Assembly: GCF_000953855.2 (NCBI RefSeq)
Contig: NZ_DF970151.1
Location: 1-53,283 of the forward strand
Direction: 5' to 3'
Length of the DNA stretch: 53,283 nt
DNA from: Mizugakiibacter sediminis
Lineage (GTDB): Bacteria > Pseudomonadota > Gammaproteobacteria > Xanthomonadales > Rhodanobacteraceae
Below, in pieces: positions 27,380 to 34,997 of the stretch. The position numbers and the translations under genes are program-made. The notes under the pieces are model-generated. The model saw only the letters and a list, made by a program, of their open reading frames with translations. It made no database searches and was not told the DNA's origin. Position 1 is the stretch's first letter, and the number at the start of each line of letters is the position of its first letter.

Positions 27380-27924
27380 GCGGCCTCCGTCGGCGCGAGA
27401 CGCTGCCAGTGCGCGTCGAGCAGCGCGACCGCGCGCGCGCATGCGAGCGGCACCGTCTCGCGCCGGCCGGGCACGACCAGGTCGGCGACGGCGCGGTACA
27501 GCGGGTCGCGCGCGCGGTTCAGCGCATCGAGGCGTTCGCGGCGGTCGGCGTGGGCCAGCAGCGGCCGCAGGCGGTCGCGCGCCAGCCGTTCGAGCTGGTC
27601 CTCGAGACGCGCTTCCAGGTAGACCACGAAGCCGCGCGCGGCGAGCAGGCAGCGGTTGGTTTCGGCGAGCACGGCGCCGCCGCCGGTGGCCAGCACCACG
27701 CCGCTGCGGGCGCTAAACTCCTCGAGCAGCGCCGCCTCGCGCCGGCGGAAGCCCGCCTCCTGCTCGAGCTCGAAGATCAGCGGGATGGCGGCGCCGGTGC
27801 GCGCCTCGATCTCGTGGTCGAGATCGACGAACGCCATGCCGTAGTGCGTCGCCAGCGCGCGGCCGATCGAGCTCTTGCCCGCGCCCATCGGGCCGATCAG
27901 GAACAGGTTGGACGAAGGATTCAT
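27376..27924 (-). CDS. aroK: Shikimate kinase
   Basis: This 182-residue P-loop kinase phosphorylates shikimate on the 3-hydroxyl. Walker A is GPMGAGKSS (residues 11-19), the shikimate-binding segment is FVDLDHEIE, and [11 protein letters not shown] and [10 protein letters not shown] supply further binding residues. It comes before aroB with a 4-base overlap, as in many gammaproteobacteria. It diverges from the epimerase-like gene at 27981 with only 56 nt between the starts, so the two share a compact promoter region. Confidence 0.95.
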   Translation of the reverse strand: MNPSSNLFLIGPMGAGKSSIGRALATHYGMAFVDLDHEIEARTGAAIPLIFELEQEAGFRRREAALLEEFSARSGVVLATGGGAVLAETNRCLLAARGFVVYLEARLEDQLERLARDRLRPLLAHADRRERLDALNRARDPLYRAVADLVVPGRRETVPLACARAVALLDAHWQRLAPTEAA

Positions 27925-27980
27925 ATGACGATGCTAGCAGTGCGCGGCGTTGTCGCGTCGGCGCGGGACGGAGATGGCGC

Positions 27981-28832
27981 ATGCAACGCGTGCTGATCGC
28001 CGGCTGCGGCGACGTCGGCACGCGCCTGGCGGCGCGGCTGCTCGCCCGCGGCGCGGCGGTGTGGGGCCTGCGCCGCAGCGCGCGGCCGCTGCCGCCGGGC
28101 GCGCTGGCGCTGCGCGCGGACCTGAGCGATCCGGCCACGCTGCGCGAGCTGCCGCGGGGCATCACCCACCTGGTCTACGCGGCGGCGCCGGCGGCGCGCG
28201 ACGAGGCCGCCTACCGCCGCGCCTTCCTCGACGGCCCGCGCCATCTGCTCGCCGCGCTGGACACCGCGGCGCTCGTGCGCATCGTGTTCGTCTCCTCCAG
28301 CGCGGTCTACGGCGAGCACGGCGGCGGCTGGGTGGACGAGGCGACGCCGCCGGATCCGCCCAGCTTCAACGGCCGCGTGCTGCTGGAAGCGGAGGCCGCG
28401 CTGGCGGCGCAGCGCTGGCCGGCGACCGCATTGCGCCTGGCCGGCCTGTACGGCCCCGGCCGCACGCGCCTGATCGAGCAGATCCGCGCCGGCCGCGCGC
28501 GCGCGCCGCGCGATCCGCCGTTCTGGTCGAACCGCATCCACGTCGACGACGCCGCCGCGGCGCTGGATCTGCTGCTCAAGTTGCCGGCGCCGGCGCCGAT
28601 CTACGTCGGCGTGGACGACACGCCGCTGCCGCTGCACGAACTGTATGCGGCGCTGGCGGTGCACCTCGGCGCACCGCCGCCGGCGGAAGGACCGCCGCCG
28701 TCCGGCATCGGCAGCAAGCGTCTCTCCAACGCCCGGCTGCGCGCGGCCGGCTTCGCGCCGCGCTGGCCGGATGCGCGATCCGGCTATGCCGCGGTGATCG
28801 ATGCCGCCGCGGCGTCGACGGCATCGCGCTGA
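27981..28832 (+). CDS. NAD-dependent epimerase/dehydratase family protein (YeeZ-like SDR)
   Basis: The protein has 283 residues and is an extended/atypical short-chain dehydrogenase. The Rossmann entry is RVLIAGCGDVGTRLAARL, with the family GxGDxG turn. The middle holds IVFVSSSAVYGEHGG, where a Tyr in SAVYG takes the active-site position but the usual YxxxK lysine is not visible. LRLAGLYGPGR and NRIHVDDAAAAL are typical of this branch. E. coli YeeZ is similar; its substrate is unknown. It is divergent from aroK. Its stop (28830-28832) lies in the probable -35 region of the promoter for the dodecin and response regulator genes. Confidence 0.85.
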   Translation: MQRVLIAGCGDVGTRLAARLLARGAAVWGLRRSARPLPPGALALRADLSDPATLRELPRGITHLVYAAAPAARDEAAYRRAFLDGPRHLLAALDTAALVRIVFVSSSAVYGEHGGGWVDEATPPDPPSFNGRVLLEAEAALAAQRWPATALRLAGLYGPGRTRLIEQIRAGRARAPRDPPFWSNRIHVDDAAAALDLLLKLPAPAPIYVGVDDTPLPLHELYAALAVHLGAPPPAEGPPPSGIGSKRLSNARLRAAGFAPRWPDARSGYAAVIDAAAASTASR

Positions 28833-28856
28833 CCGTGCGACATATTTTGTTACACT
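28829..28856 (+). promoter_or_regulatory. Probable sigma-70 promoter of the dodecin/response-regulator unit
   Basis: CTGACC (28829-28834) and TACACT (28851-28856) are spaced by 16 bases, in an AT-rich patch (CATATTTTGT) that stands out from the local GC-rich sequence. It starts at the end of the epimerase gene, 53 nt before the dodecin ATG. Confidence 0.5.
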
Positions 28857-28908
28857 CGCCGTGCAGGGGCGGTCGGACGGCCTGCGGCGGCCGCGGAGGC
28901 GGGAGACG

Positions 28909-29168
28909 ATGACGATCGCCGGGGTGATCGAGATCAGCGCGCCCCCACCCAGGGGCATCGAGGATACCGTGCGGCACGGACGGGCGCGGTGTCGAAAACG
29001 GTCGGGAACCTCAAGGGCGTCCGGGTCGACGACATCGAGATCGAAGCCGGCGACCATGGCGCGATCCGCGAGTGGCGGGCCGGCAGGCGCGTCGGCCTCG
29101 CGGCCGATCGAACCGCCCGTCGCGGCGACGGAAGCCGGTCTACGCAAAGGGGAATGAGAGCGCGATGA
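28909..29168 (+). pseudogene. Dodecin-like flavin-binding protein, frameshifted
   Basis: An ATG at 28909 with a strong GGAGGCGGGAG site opens MTIAGVIEISAPPPRGIEDTV, the usual start of dodecins (MSxARVTEISxxSxxSFEDA in relatives). After about residue 27 this frame loses similarity. The frame one base back continues it exactly, from 28989: VSKTVGNLKGVRVDDIEIEA, then GDHGAIREWRAGRRVGLA, matching dodecin ASKTLRNVKG and the final strands. One missing base between about 28980 and 28998 explains this. The second frame has no stop where dodecins end and runs to 29168, overlapping the next start by ATGA. It may be a pseudogene, a sequencing error in a GC run or A-run (AAAA at 28995-28998), or real frameshifting. 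Confidence 0.72.
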
Positions 29169-29863
29169 ACATGCGCGGTTGGGTGGTCGGGTTTCTCGAG
29201 GACGACCCGGACCAGGCGGGTCTGATCGAACTGTGGTTGCAGCACGCGGGCTACCGCACCAGCCTGTTCTCCAGCGCCGCCGAGTTCCGGCGCCGTCTCG
29301 GCAGCGAGGCGGTCGACCTGCTGTTGCTGGACTGGATGCTGCCCGACGCCAGCGGCGTGGAAGTGCTGGAGTGGATCCGCCACTCCGCCAACAGCGACCT
29401 GCCGGTGGTGTTCCTCACCGCGCGCGCGGCCGAATCCGACATCGTGCGCGGCCTCGAGGCCGGCGCCGACGACTATGTGGTCAAGCCGCCCAAGCAGGCG
29501 GAACTGCTGGCGCGCGTCGCGGCGGTGCTGCGCCGGCACGTCGGCGAGCCGGAGACGCCGACGACGCTCGAGCTGGCACCGTACACGTTCGACCTGCCAC
29601 GCCGCCGCGTCGCCATCGACGGCCGCGAGGTCGAGTTGACCCAGCGCGAATTCGACCTGGCCAGCTACCTGTTCCGCCGCCACGGCCGCATCGTCAGCCG
29701 CGATGCGCTGCTGGAGAACGTGTGGAATCTCGGCCCCAGCATCACCACGCGCACGGTCGACACCCACGTCAGCCGCCTGCGCAAGAAGCTGGAGCTGAAC
29801 GGCGAGCACGGCTGGCGGCTGACCGCCGTCTACCAGCACGGTTACCGTCTGGAGCAGGCCTGA
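29165..29863 (+). CDS. OmpR/PhoB-type response regulator, orphan
   Basis: The protein has 232 residues. The receiver domain has the acidic pair in [10 protein letters not shown], phospho-acceptor D56 in [10 protein letters not shown], the Thr in VVFLTAR and K107 in DDYVVKPPK. The C-terminal winged helix (about 135-230) has the trans_reg_C pattern [45 protein letters not shown] and the wing [13 protein letters not shown]. No histidine kinase gene is next to it, so its partner must be elsewhere. GAGAG precedes the ATG at 29165; an ATG at 29171 is also usable. A GTG-started YbjQ-like gene follows after two bases. Confidence 0.93.
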   Translation: MNMRGWVVGFLEDDPDQAGLIELWLQHAGYRTSLFSSAAEFRRRLGSEAVDLLLLDWMLPDASGVEVLEWIRHSANSDLPVVFLTARAAESDIVRGLEAGADDYVVKPPKQAELLARVAAVLRRHVGEPETPTTLELAPYTFDLPRRRVAIDGREVELTQREFDLASYLFRRHGRIVSRDALLENVWNLGPSITTRTVDTHVSRLRKKLELNGEHGWRLTAVYQHGYRLEQA

Positions 29864-29865
29864 GC

Positions 29866-30207
29866 GTGGCGACGCCGGTCGCCCGCCACATGGTCACCAC
29901 CGGCACCGAGCTGGCCGGCCATCGCGTCGTGCGCCAGCTCGGCGTGGTGCGCGGCATCACCGTGCGCTCGCGCAGCGTGATCGGCAACATCGGCGCCGCG
30001 CTGCAGACCCTGGTCGGCGGCAACATCAGCCTGTACACCGAGCTGTGCGAGCGCGCGCGCGAGGACGCCTTCGAGCTGATGCTCGAGCACGCCGCGGTGC
30101 TGGGCGCCAACGCGGTGATCGCGATGCGCTACGACGCCAACGAGGTGATGCAGGGCGTCACCGAGGTGCTGGCCTACGGCACGGCGGTGGTGGTCGAGCC
30201 GGCTTGA
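29866..30207 (+). CDS. YbjQ/UPF0145-family protein
   Basis: The protein has 113 residues and forms a small beta-rich oligomer, often labelled heavy-metal-binding. The pattern is clear: [59 protein letters not shown] and [14 protein letters not shown]. The function is not established. A GTG at 29866 has GGAGCAGG before it; an ATG at 29890 is a shorter option. It follows the response regulator by two bases and is probably co-transcribed. Its last 50 bases overlap the 3' end of the opposite-strand kinase gene. Confidence 0.85.
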   Translation: MATPVARHMVTTGTELAGHRVVRQLGVVRGITVRSRSVIGNIGAALQTLVGGNISLYTELCERAREDAFELMLEHAAVLGANAVIAMRYDANEVMQGVTEVLAYGTAVVVEPA

Positions 30208-31078
30208 TGCCAGGGATGCTGCGATCCATTCCGCGCGGGCGGCATGATGTGCCGAAGGCTCGCAACACGCGCCGCGCGGCGTCCAGTTCGATGCGCACGT
30301 CCGCCCGCGGCGGCAGGGTCGCCAGCGCGTGCCGGCCGAGGCGCTCGTAGTGGGCGATGAAGCGGTCGAGCGCCGCCGCGTCCATCGCGCGCGGCGCGCC
30401 GCGCCGGCGCAGCGCGCGCTCCTGTTCGCCGCGCCAGCGGCGCACCACCGCGAACGACGGCGCCGCCAGCAGCACCAGCGCATGCAGACGCCGCCACAGC
30501 GGCTGGTAGGCGCGCAGCGCGCGGTCGACGGCGCGGCGCCAGCGGCCGTCCGCATCCTCGCGGCGCTCCAGCGCGTTGACCGGAACGGAAAGCGCTTGCG
30601 CGCGCTGCGGCCGCAGGCCGAGGCACCAACCCTCCAGCACGATCAGGTCGGGCGCGCGCGCGACGCGCGGCCAGTGCGACGGCGGCTTGCGCGTGTCGCG
30701 GCCCTTGTCGAAGCGCGGCAGGCGCGCCGGGCGGCGCGGCGAGGCGCGGGCGAGCGCCTCGAGCGTGCGCGTCAGCAGGGCGAGGTCGTGCGTGCCCGGC
30801 ACGCCGCGCGTGGCGAACAGCGGGTGCACGCGGCGCGCCAGCGCGGCGCGCGCGCGGCGTCCGTGATAGACGTCGTCCAGCGACAGCGCGACCGCGGAGA
30901 GGCCCCGGCGCCGCGCCTCGCGCAGCAGCGCCCGCGCCAACGTGCTCTTGCCGCTGCCCTGCAGGCCGGAGATGCCCAGCACGAACGGCCGCCGCGCCCG
31001 CGCGATGCGCGCGGCGTAGTACCGCAGCAGCGGCGCCGCGAGCGCCGCCGGGCCCGTGCTAGCATCTCCGCCGATCAT
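30158..31078 (-). CDS. P-loop kinase, D-glycerate 3-kinase-like
   Basis: The protein has 306 residues. Walker A is [12 protein letters not shown] near residue 35, followed by a phosphate-acceptor region [18 protein letters not shown] and [12 protein letters not shown], the order seen in plant-type glycerate kinases and their bacterial relatives. It would phosphorylate D-glycerate to 3-phosphoglycerate, but related small kinases use other substrates. GGGGGA before the ATG at 31078 supports this start. The last 20 or so residues are Pro/Arg-rich and overlap the ybjQ-like gene, so the frame may have been extended by loss of an earlier stop. It diverges from pdxH. Confidence 0.8.
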   Translation of the reverse strand: MIGGDASTGPAALAAPLLRYYAARIARARRPFVLGISGLQGSGKSTLARALLREARRRGLSAVALSLDDVYHGRRARAALARRVHPLFATRGVPGTHDLALLTRTLEALARASPRRPARLPRFDKGRDTRKPPSHWPRVARAPDLIVLEGWCLGLRPQRAQALSVPVNALERREDADGRWRRAVDRALRAYQPLWRRLHALVLLAAPSFAVVRRWRGEQERALRRRGAPRAMDAAALDRFIAHYERLGRHALATLPPRADVRIELDAARRVLRAFGTSCRPRGMDRSIPGIKPARPPPPCRRPAPR

Positions 31079-31142
31079 GCGTCCCCCGCCGGTCGCGGCG
31101 AGCATACCGGCGCGGACGCCGCCACCGCATCCGCGAGGCCGC

Positions 31143-31730
31143 ATGCTGAGCCCCGAAATCCTCGATACCTTCCGCACCCTGCTGACCGAGGCCAGCGCCG
31201 CCGGCGATCCCGAGCCGACCGCGATGACCCTGGCCACCGCCGACGACGATGGCCGCGTCTCCGCGCGCATCGTGCTGCTGAAGGGCGTCGACGCCGACGG
31301 CTTCCGCTTCTTCACCAACTACACCAGCGCCAAGGGCGCGCAGATCGCCCGCCATCCGCAGGCGGCGCTGTGCTTCCACTGGAAGACGCTGCGCGAGGGC
31401 GTGCAGGTGCGCGTCGAGGGCGCGGTCGAGCCGCTGCCGGCGGCCGACTCCGACGCCTATTTCGCCACGCGCCCGCGGCTCAGCCAGATCGGCGCCTGGG
31501 CCTCGCTGCAGTCGCAGACCCTGCCCGACCGCGCCATTTTCGAGCAGCGCGTCGCGCACTACGAGCGCGAGTTCGCCGGCCGCGACGTGCCGCGGCCGCC
31601 GCACTGGGGCGGCTATCGCGTGGTGCCGGATCGCGTCGAGTTCTGGTACGGCGCGCAGTTCCGCATGCACGAGCGCGTGCTGTGGGAATACGTCGACGGC
31701 CGCTGGCAGCGCCGCGAGCTGTATCCATGA
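31143..31730 (+). CDS. pdxH: Pyridoxamine 5'-phosphate oxidase
   Basis: The protein has 195 residues. This FMN enzyme oxidises pyridoxine and pyridoxamine 5'-phosphates to pyridoxal 5'-phosphate. Key segments are SARIVLLKGVDADGFRFFTN, YTSAKGAQIARHPQAALCFH, GAWASLQSQTLPDR and PPHWGGYRVVPDRVEFW. It is slightly shorter at the N-terminus than the 218-residue E. coli enzyme, a common variation. The stop overlaps the next start (ATGA at 31727-31730), so the YjbQ-family gene is coupled to it. Confidence 0.95.
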   Translation: MLSPEILDTFRTLLTEASAAGDPEPTAMTLATADDDGRVSARIVLLKGVDADGFRFFTNYTSAKGAQIARHPQAALCFHWKTLREGVQVRVEGAVEPLPAADSDAYFATRPRLSQIGAWASLQSQTLPDRAIFEQRVAHYEREFAGRDVPRPPHWGGYRVVPDRVEFWYGAQFRMHERVLWEYVDGRWQRRELYP

Positions 31731-32167
31731 GCCACGCCCAGCCCGCCACCCACGTCGCGCAGTCCAGCTTCGGCGTGCACACGCGCGGGCGCGGCTTCAC
31801 CGAGATCACCGAGCGCGTGCGCGAGGCGCTGCTGCAGAGCGGCGTGCACACCGGGCTGGCGCACGTGTTCGTGCACCACACCAGTTGCTCGCTGATCCTC
31901 TGCGAGAACGCCGATGCGACCGTGCGCGGCGACCTCGAGCGCTGGTTCGCGCGCCTGGTGGTCGACGGCGACGCGCTGTTTGAGCACGACGCCGAGGGTC
32001 CGGACGACATGTCGGCGCACGTGCGCTCGGTGCTGACCGGCGTCTCGCTGTCGCTGCCGGTGCATGCCGGCAAGCTGCTGCTCGGCACCTGGCAGGGCGT
32101 GTTCCTGTGGGAGCACCGCACCGAGCCGCACCAGCGCAAGGTCACGGTCACCGTGGTCGGGCACTGA
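31727..32167 (+). CDS. YjbQ/UPF0047-family protein (secondary thiamine-phosphate synthase)
   Basis: The protein has 146 residues. The family core is VHTRGRGFTEITERVREALL, HVFVHHTSCSLILCENAD, with conserved His and Cys residues at the active cleft, then SLPVHAGKLLLGTWQGVFLW and EHRTEPHQRKVTVTV. Some members show weak thiamine-phosphate synthase activity, but the main role of the family is unknown. It overlaps the pdxH stop by four bases and precedes the BtuF-like gene by three. The co-location with pdxH suggests a vitamin B6/B1-related link, which is inference. Confidence 0.88.
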   Translation: MSHAQPATHVAQSSFGVHTRGRGFTEITERVREALLQSGVHTGLAHVFVHHTSCSLILCENADATVRGDLERWFARLVVDGDALFEHDAEGPDDMSAHVRSVLTGVSLSLPVHAGKLLLGTWQGVFLWEHRTEPHQRKVTVTVVGH

Positions 32168-32170
32168 GCG

Positions 32171-32983
32171 ATGGGCGATCCCTACCCGCAGCGCATCGTC
32201 TGCCTGACGGAGGAGCCCACCGAAGTGCTGTACGCGCTCGGCGAGCAGCGGCGCGTCGTCGGCATCTCCGGCTTCACCGTGCGGCCGCCGCAGGCGCGGC
32301 GCGAGAAGCCCAAGGTCAGCGCGTTCACCAGCGCCAGGATCGACGAGATCCTGAAGCTGCAGCCGGACCTCGTGATCGGCTTCTCCGACATCCAGGCCGA
32401 CATCGCGCAGGCGCTGATCCGCGCCGGCGTCGAGGTGTGGATCAGCAACCACCGCAGCGTCGACGGCATCCTCGGCTACATCCGCCGCCTCGGCGCGATG
32501 GTCGGCGCGGCGGAACGCGCCGAGGCCTACGCGCGCCGGGCGGAAGCGCACCTCGATGCGGTGCGCGCGGCGGCGGCGCGGTTGCCGCGGCGGCCGCGCG
32601 TGTACTTCGAGGAATGGGACGCGCCGATGATCTCCGGCATCCGCTGGGTCGCCGAGCTGATCCGCATCGCCGGCGGCGACGACGTGTTTCCCGAGCTGGC
32701 CGAACGCCCGCTGGCGCGCGACCGCATCCTCGCCGATGCGGACGAGGTGGCGCGCCGCCGGCCGGACCTGATCCTCGCCTCCTGGTGCGGCAAGAAATTC
32801 CGCCCCGAACAGATGGCCGCGCGTCCCGGCTGGCAGGCGATCCCGGCGGTGCGCGACGGCGAACTGCACGAGATCAAGTCGCCGATCATCCTGCAGCCCG
32901 GCCCGGCCGCGCTGTTCGACGGGCTGGACGCGCTGCATCGGATCATCGCCACCTGGGCGACGCGCAGCGATGGGCGAAGCTGA
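32171..32983 (+). CDS. BtuF-like helical-backbone binding protein without signal peptide
   Basis: The protein has 270 residues in two Rossmann-like lobes joined by a helix, as in class III periplasmic binding proteins for cobalamin and iron chelates. Matching segments are QRIVCLTEEPTEVLYALGEQ, the TSARIDEILKLQPDLVIGFS ligand-lobe strand, and a second-lobe SWCGKKFRPEQMAARPGWQA. Unlike BtuF, it starts directly with the domain (MGDPYPQRIV) and has no export signal or lipobox, so it should be cytosolic. No ABC partner is close. The stop is inside a hairpin (32980-32999) shared with the convergent DUF4426 gene. Confidence 0.82.
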   Translation: MGDPYPQRIVCLTEEPTEVLYALGEQRRVVGISGFTVRPPQARREKPKVSAFTSARIDEILKLQPDLVIGFSDIQADIAQALIRAGVEVWISNHRSVDGILGYIRRLGAMVGAAERAEAYARRAEAHLDAVRAAAARLPRRPRVYFEEWDAPMISGIRWVAELIRIAGGDDVFPELAERPLARDRILADADEVARRRPDLILASWCGKKFRPEQMAARPGWQAIPAVRDGELHEIKSPIILQPGPAALFDGLDALHRIIATWATRSDGRS

Positions 32984-32999
32984 GCGCGACGGCGCTCAG
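32980..32999. terminator. Hairpin carrying the stop codons of two convergent genes
   Basis: CTGAGCGC and GCGCTCAG form an 8-bp perfect stem around GACG. The TGA of the BtuF-like gene (32981-32983) and the TGA of the DUF4426 gene (32996-32998, minus strand) lie in the two arms. It has no T-run, but its symmetry suits a bidirectional transcript end. Confidence 0.5.
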
Positions 33000-33451
33000 T
33001 CGGTGACGTAGTTCTGGCTGAAGCTGAGCGTGTGCGTGGCGCCGCCGGCCGGCGTCACCTTCAGCTCGAAGCGCATGGTGTCGGCGCCGCTGACCGGGAA
33101 TTCGCCGAGGTAGTAGATCGCGTCGCCGTCGCGGACTTCGCGGAAGCGCACCGTCGTGCGCTGGTTGGCCAGGTTGGTGGCGCTGCCGCTGACCTCGGCG
33201 GCGACCGCGACGGCGGTGGCGTCGGCGGCGCCGCGCTTGACCGCGACGTTCAGCAGGCCGCGGTGGCTCGAGCGCACGAAGCCGTAGGTCTTCGCCACTT
33301 CCGGCGGCAACTGGTCGGTGGCGAGCGCGCTGTAGTAGACGATGTAGTCGCCGAAGCGCTCGGCCTGCGCGGCGGCGGCGCCGCGCGGCACCAGCAGGAG
33401 CAGCAGCGCCAGCGCGGCGCCGATCAACGTGATGCGCAGGGCGTGTTTCAT
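32996..33451 (-). CDS. DUF4426-family secreted protein
   Basis: The protein has 151 residues with a signal peptide (LITLIGAALALLLL-like hydrophobic stretch, cleavage after AAAA near residue 27). The mature part is a beta-rich domain opening with ERFGDYIVYYSALATDQLPP and ending with HTLSFSQNYVTD, both typical of DUF4426. The function is not known. In Pseudomonas the same family (PA0388) lies in the metX-yggT-proC-yggS-pilT region, and here it is next to yggT-proC-yggS. I chose the ATG at 33451; an earlier in-frame ATG at 33490 would put 13 charged residues before the signal peptide. Confidence 0.85.
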   Translation of the reverse strand: MKHALRITLIGAALALLLLLVPRGAAAAQAERFGDYIVYYSALATDQLPPEVAKTYGFVRSSHRGLLNVAVKRGAADATAVAVAAEVSGSATNLANQRTTVRFREVRDGDAIYYLGEFPVSGADTMRFELKVTPAGGATHTLSFSQNYVTD

Positions 33452-33539
33452 GACCCGGGCCTCCCGTGGCGACCTGTCCGAATCATACACCCGCGACCGG
33501 CGGGCTCCCCGAACGTGGAACGGGCCGGAGACGCGGGGC

Positions 33540-34115
33540 TTACAGCGCCAGCCGGCGGCCGAAGTCGAACAGCGGCTCGACCAGCAGCACGCGCGCCAGC
33601 ACGATCGCCAGCATCGCCACCGCCGGCGAGAAATCCAGGCCGCCCAGCGCCGGCAGCCGGCGCCGCAGCGGACGCAGCAGCGGCTCCACCAGCCGGCCGA
33701 CCAGCGGGATCAGCGGATGGCCGGCGTCGACGGAGAGGAAGCTCATCAGCGCCCAGGCGAACACCAGCGCGAGGTAGAGCACCAGCAGGAAATCGATCAG
33801 CTCGGCCAGCGCCATCACCACCAGGCCGAGCAATCCCGGCAGCACGCCCGCGGCCAGCGCGAACAACAGCACCAGCTTCAGCACCTCGACCAGCCAGGCG
33901 ACCAGCAGCGCGGCGAGGTTGATGCGGCGGAACGTCGGCACCACGCGGCGCAGCGGCGTCAGCACCGGGTTGGTGGTGCGGTAGAGGAACTGGCAGATCG
34001 GGTTGTAGAAGTCCGCGCGCACCGCCTCGGCGAGCATGCGCAGCACGAACAGTCCGATGATCGCGCCGAACACGAACTGGATCAGGATCTGTGCGGCGTT
34101 GGCGAAGTAGCCCAT
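33540..34115 (-). CDS. yggT: YggT-family inner-membrane protein
   Basis: The protein has 191 residues with two YGGT repeats. Each repeat is a helix pair with the sequence FYNPICQFLYRTTNPVLTPL or the similar PLIPLVGRLVEPLLRPLRR. About five membrane helices are visible. The role is not firmly known; it has been linked to osmotic shock survival and cell division in different bacteria. It follows proC on the minus strand with 32 nt between them and ends a yggS-proC-yggT operon, a very common order. The ATG at 34115 is the first in the family-like region; a longer in-frame extension overlaps proC. Confidence 0.92.
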   Translation of the reverse strand: MGYFANAAQILIQFVFGAIIGLFVLRMLAEAVRADFYNPICQFLYRTTNPVLTPLRRVVPTFRRINLAALLVAWLVEVLKLVLLFALAAGVLPGLLGLVVMALAELIDFLLVLYLALVFAWALMSFLSVDAGHPLIPLVGRLVEPLLRPLRRRLPALGGLDFSPAVAMLAIVLARVLLVEPLFDFGRRLAL

Positions 34116-34147
34116 GTCGAGTCCCGCGGGTTGGCAAGCGAATGATG

Positions 34148-34966
34148 TCAGTCGCCGAGCTGCGCCGACAGCTCGGCGCCGCGGCGGGTGGCGGCGGCGA
34201 CGGCGTCGGCGACCAGCGCCGCGAAGCCGCCGGCGGCGAAGGTGTCCAGCGCCGCCTGGGTGGTGCCGCCGGGCGAGGTGACGCGCCGGCGCAGCGCGGC
34301 GGGCGGCTCGCCGCCCTCGGCCAGCATGCGGCCGGCGCCGAGGCAGGTCTGCACGGCGAGACGGCGCGCGGTCTCGCGCGGCATGCCCTGCTTCGCGGCG
34401 GCGTCTTCCAGCGCCTCGACCAGCAGGAAGAAGTAGGCCGGACCGGAGCCGGACAGCGCGGTGACGGTGTCCATCTGCGCCTCGTCGTCGATCCACACCG
34501 CCAGGCCGGCGGCGCCGAGCACGTGCTCGGCCTGGGCGCGCTGCGGCGGGCCGACGCGCAGGTTGGCGACCATGCCGGTGGCGCCGGCGCCGATCAGCGC
34601 CGGCGTGTTCGGCATGCCGCGCACGATCGGCAGGCGGCCGCCCAGCCAGCGCTCGAGCTGGGCGAGGCGGATGCCCGCGGCGACCGAGATCACCAGCGGG
34701 CGGGCGGCCTGCACGGCCGGCGCCAGCCCTTCGCAGACCCGGCGCATCACCTGCGGCTTCACCGCCAGCACCAGCACGTCGGCGCCGCGCGCGGCCTCGG
34801 CGTTGTCGGCATAGGCGGCGACGCCGAACTCGCGCGCCAACGCCTCGCGCGCATCGGCGAGCGGTTCGGCCACGGCGATCGCCGCCCCGGCGGTGCCGGT
34901 GCGCACCAGGCCGCCGATCAGGCTGCGCGCCATGTTGCCGCCGCCGATGAACGTGATGCGATTCAT
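34148..34966 (-). CDS. proC: Pyrroline-5-carboxylate reductase
   Basis: The protein has 272 residues. It reduces pyrroline-5-carboxylate to proline with NAD(P)H. The Rossmann loop is ITFIGGGNMARSLIGGL. VLAVKPQVMRRV, RGMPNTPALIGAGATGM and TALSGSGPAYFFLLVEAL are the family landmarks. The C-terminal helical domain has VTSPGGTTQAALDTF. Length and order match E. coli ProC (269). It lies between yggS and yggT on the minus strand and 31 nt after yggS. Confidence 0.96.
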   Translation of the reverse strand: MNRITFIGGGNMARSLIGGLVRTGTAGAAIAVAEPLADAREALAREFGVAAYADNAEAARGADVLVLAVKPQVMRRVCEGLAPAVQAARPLVISVAAGIRLAQLERWLGGRLPIVRGMPNTPALIGAGATGMVANLRVGPPQRAQAEHVLGAAGLAVWIDDEAQMDTVTALSGSGPAYFFLLVEALEDAAAKQGMPRETARRLAVQTCLGAGRMLAEGGEPPAALRRRVTSPGGTTQAALDTFAAGGFAALVADAVAAATRRGAELSAQLGD

Positions 34967-34997
34967 TGCACGTTTTCCCTTGCGTGGATGGCCTAGC

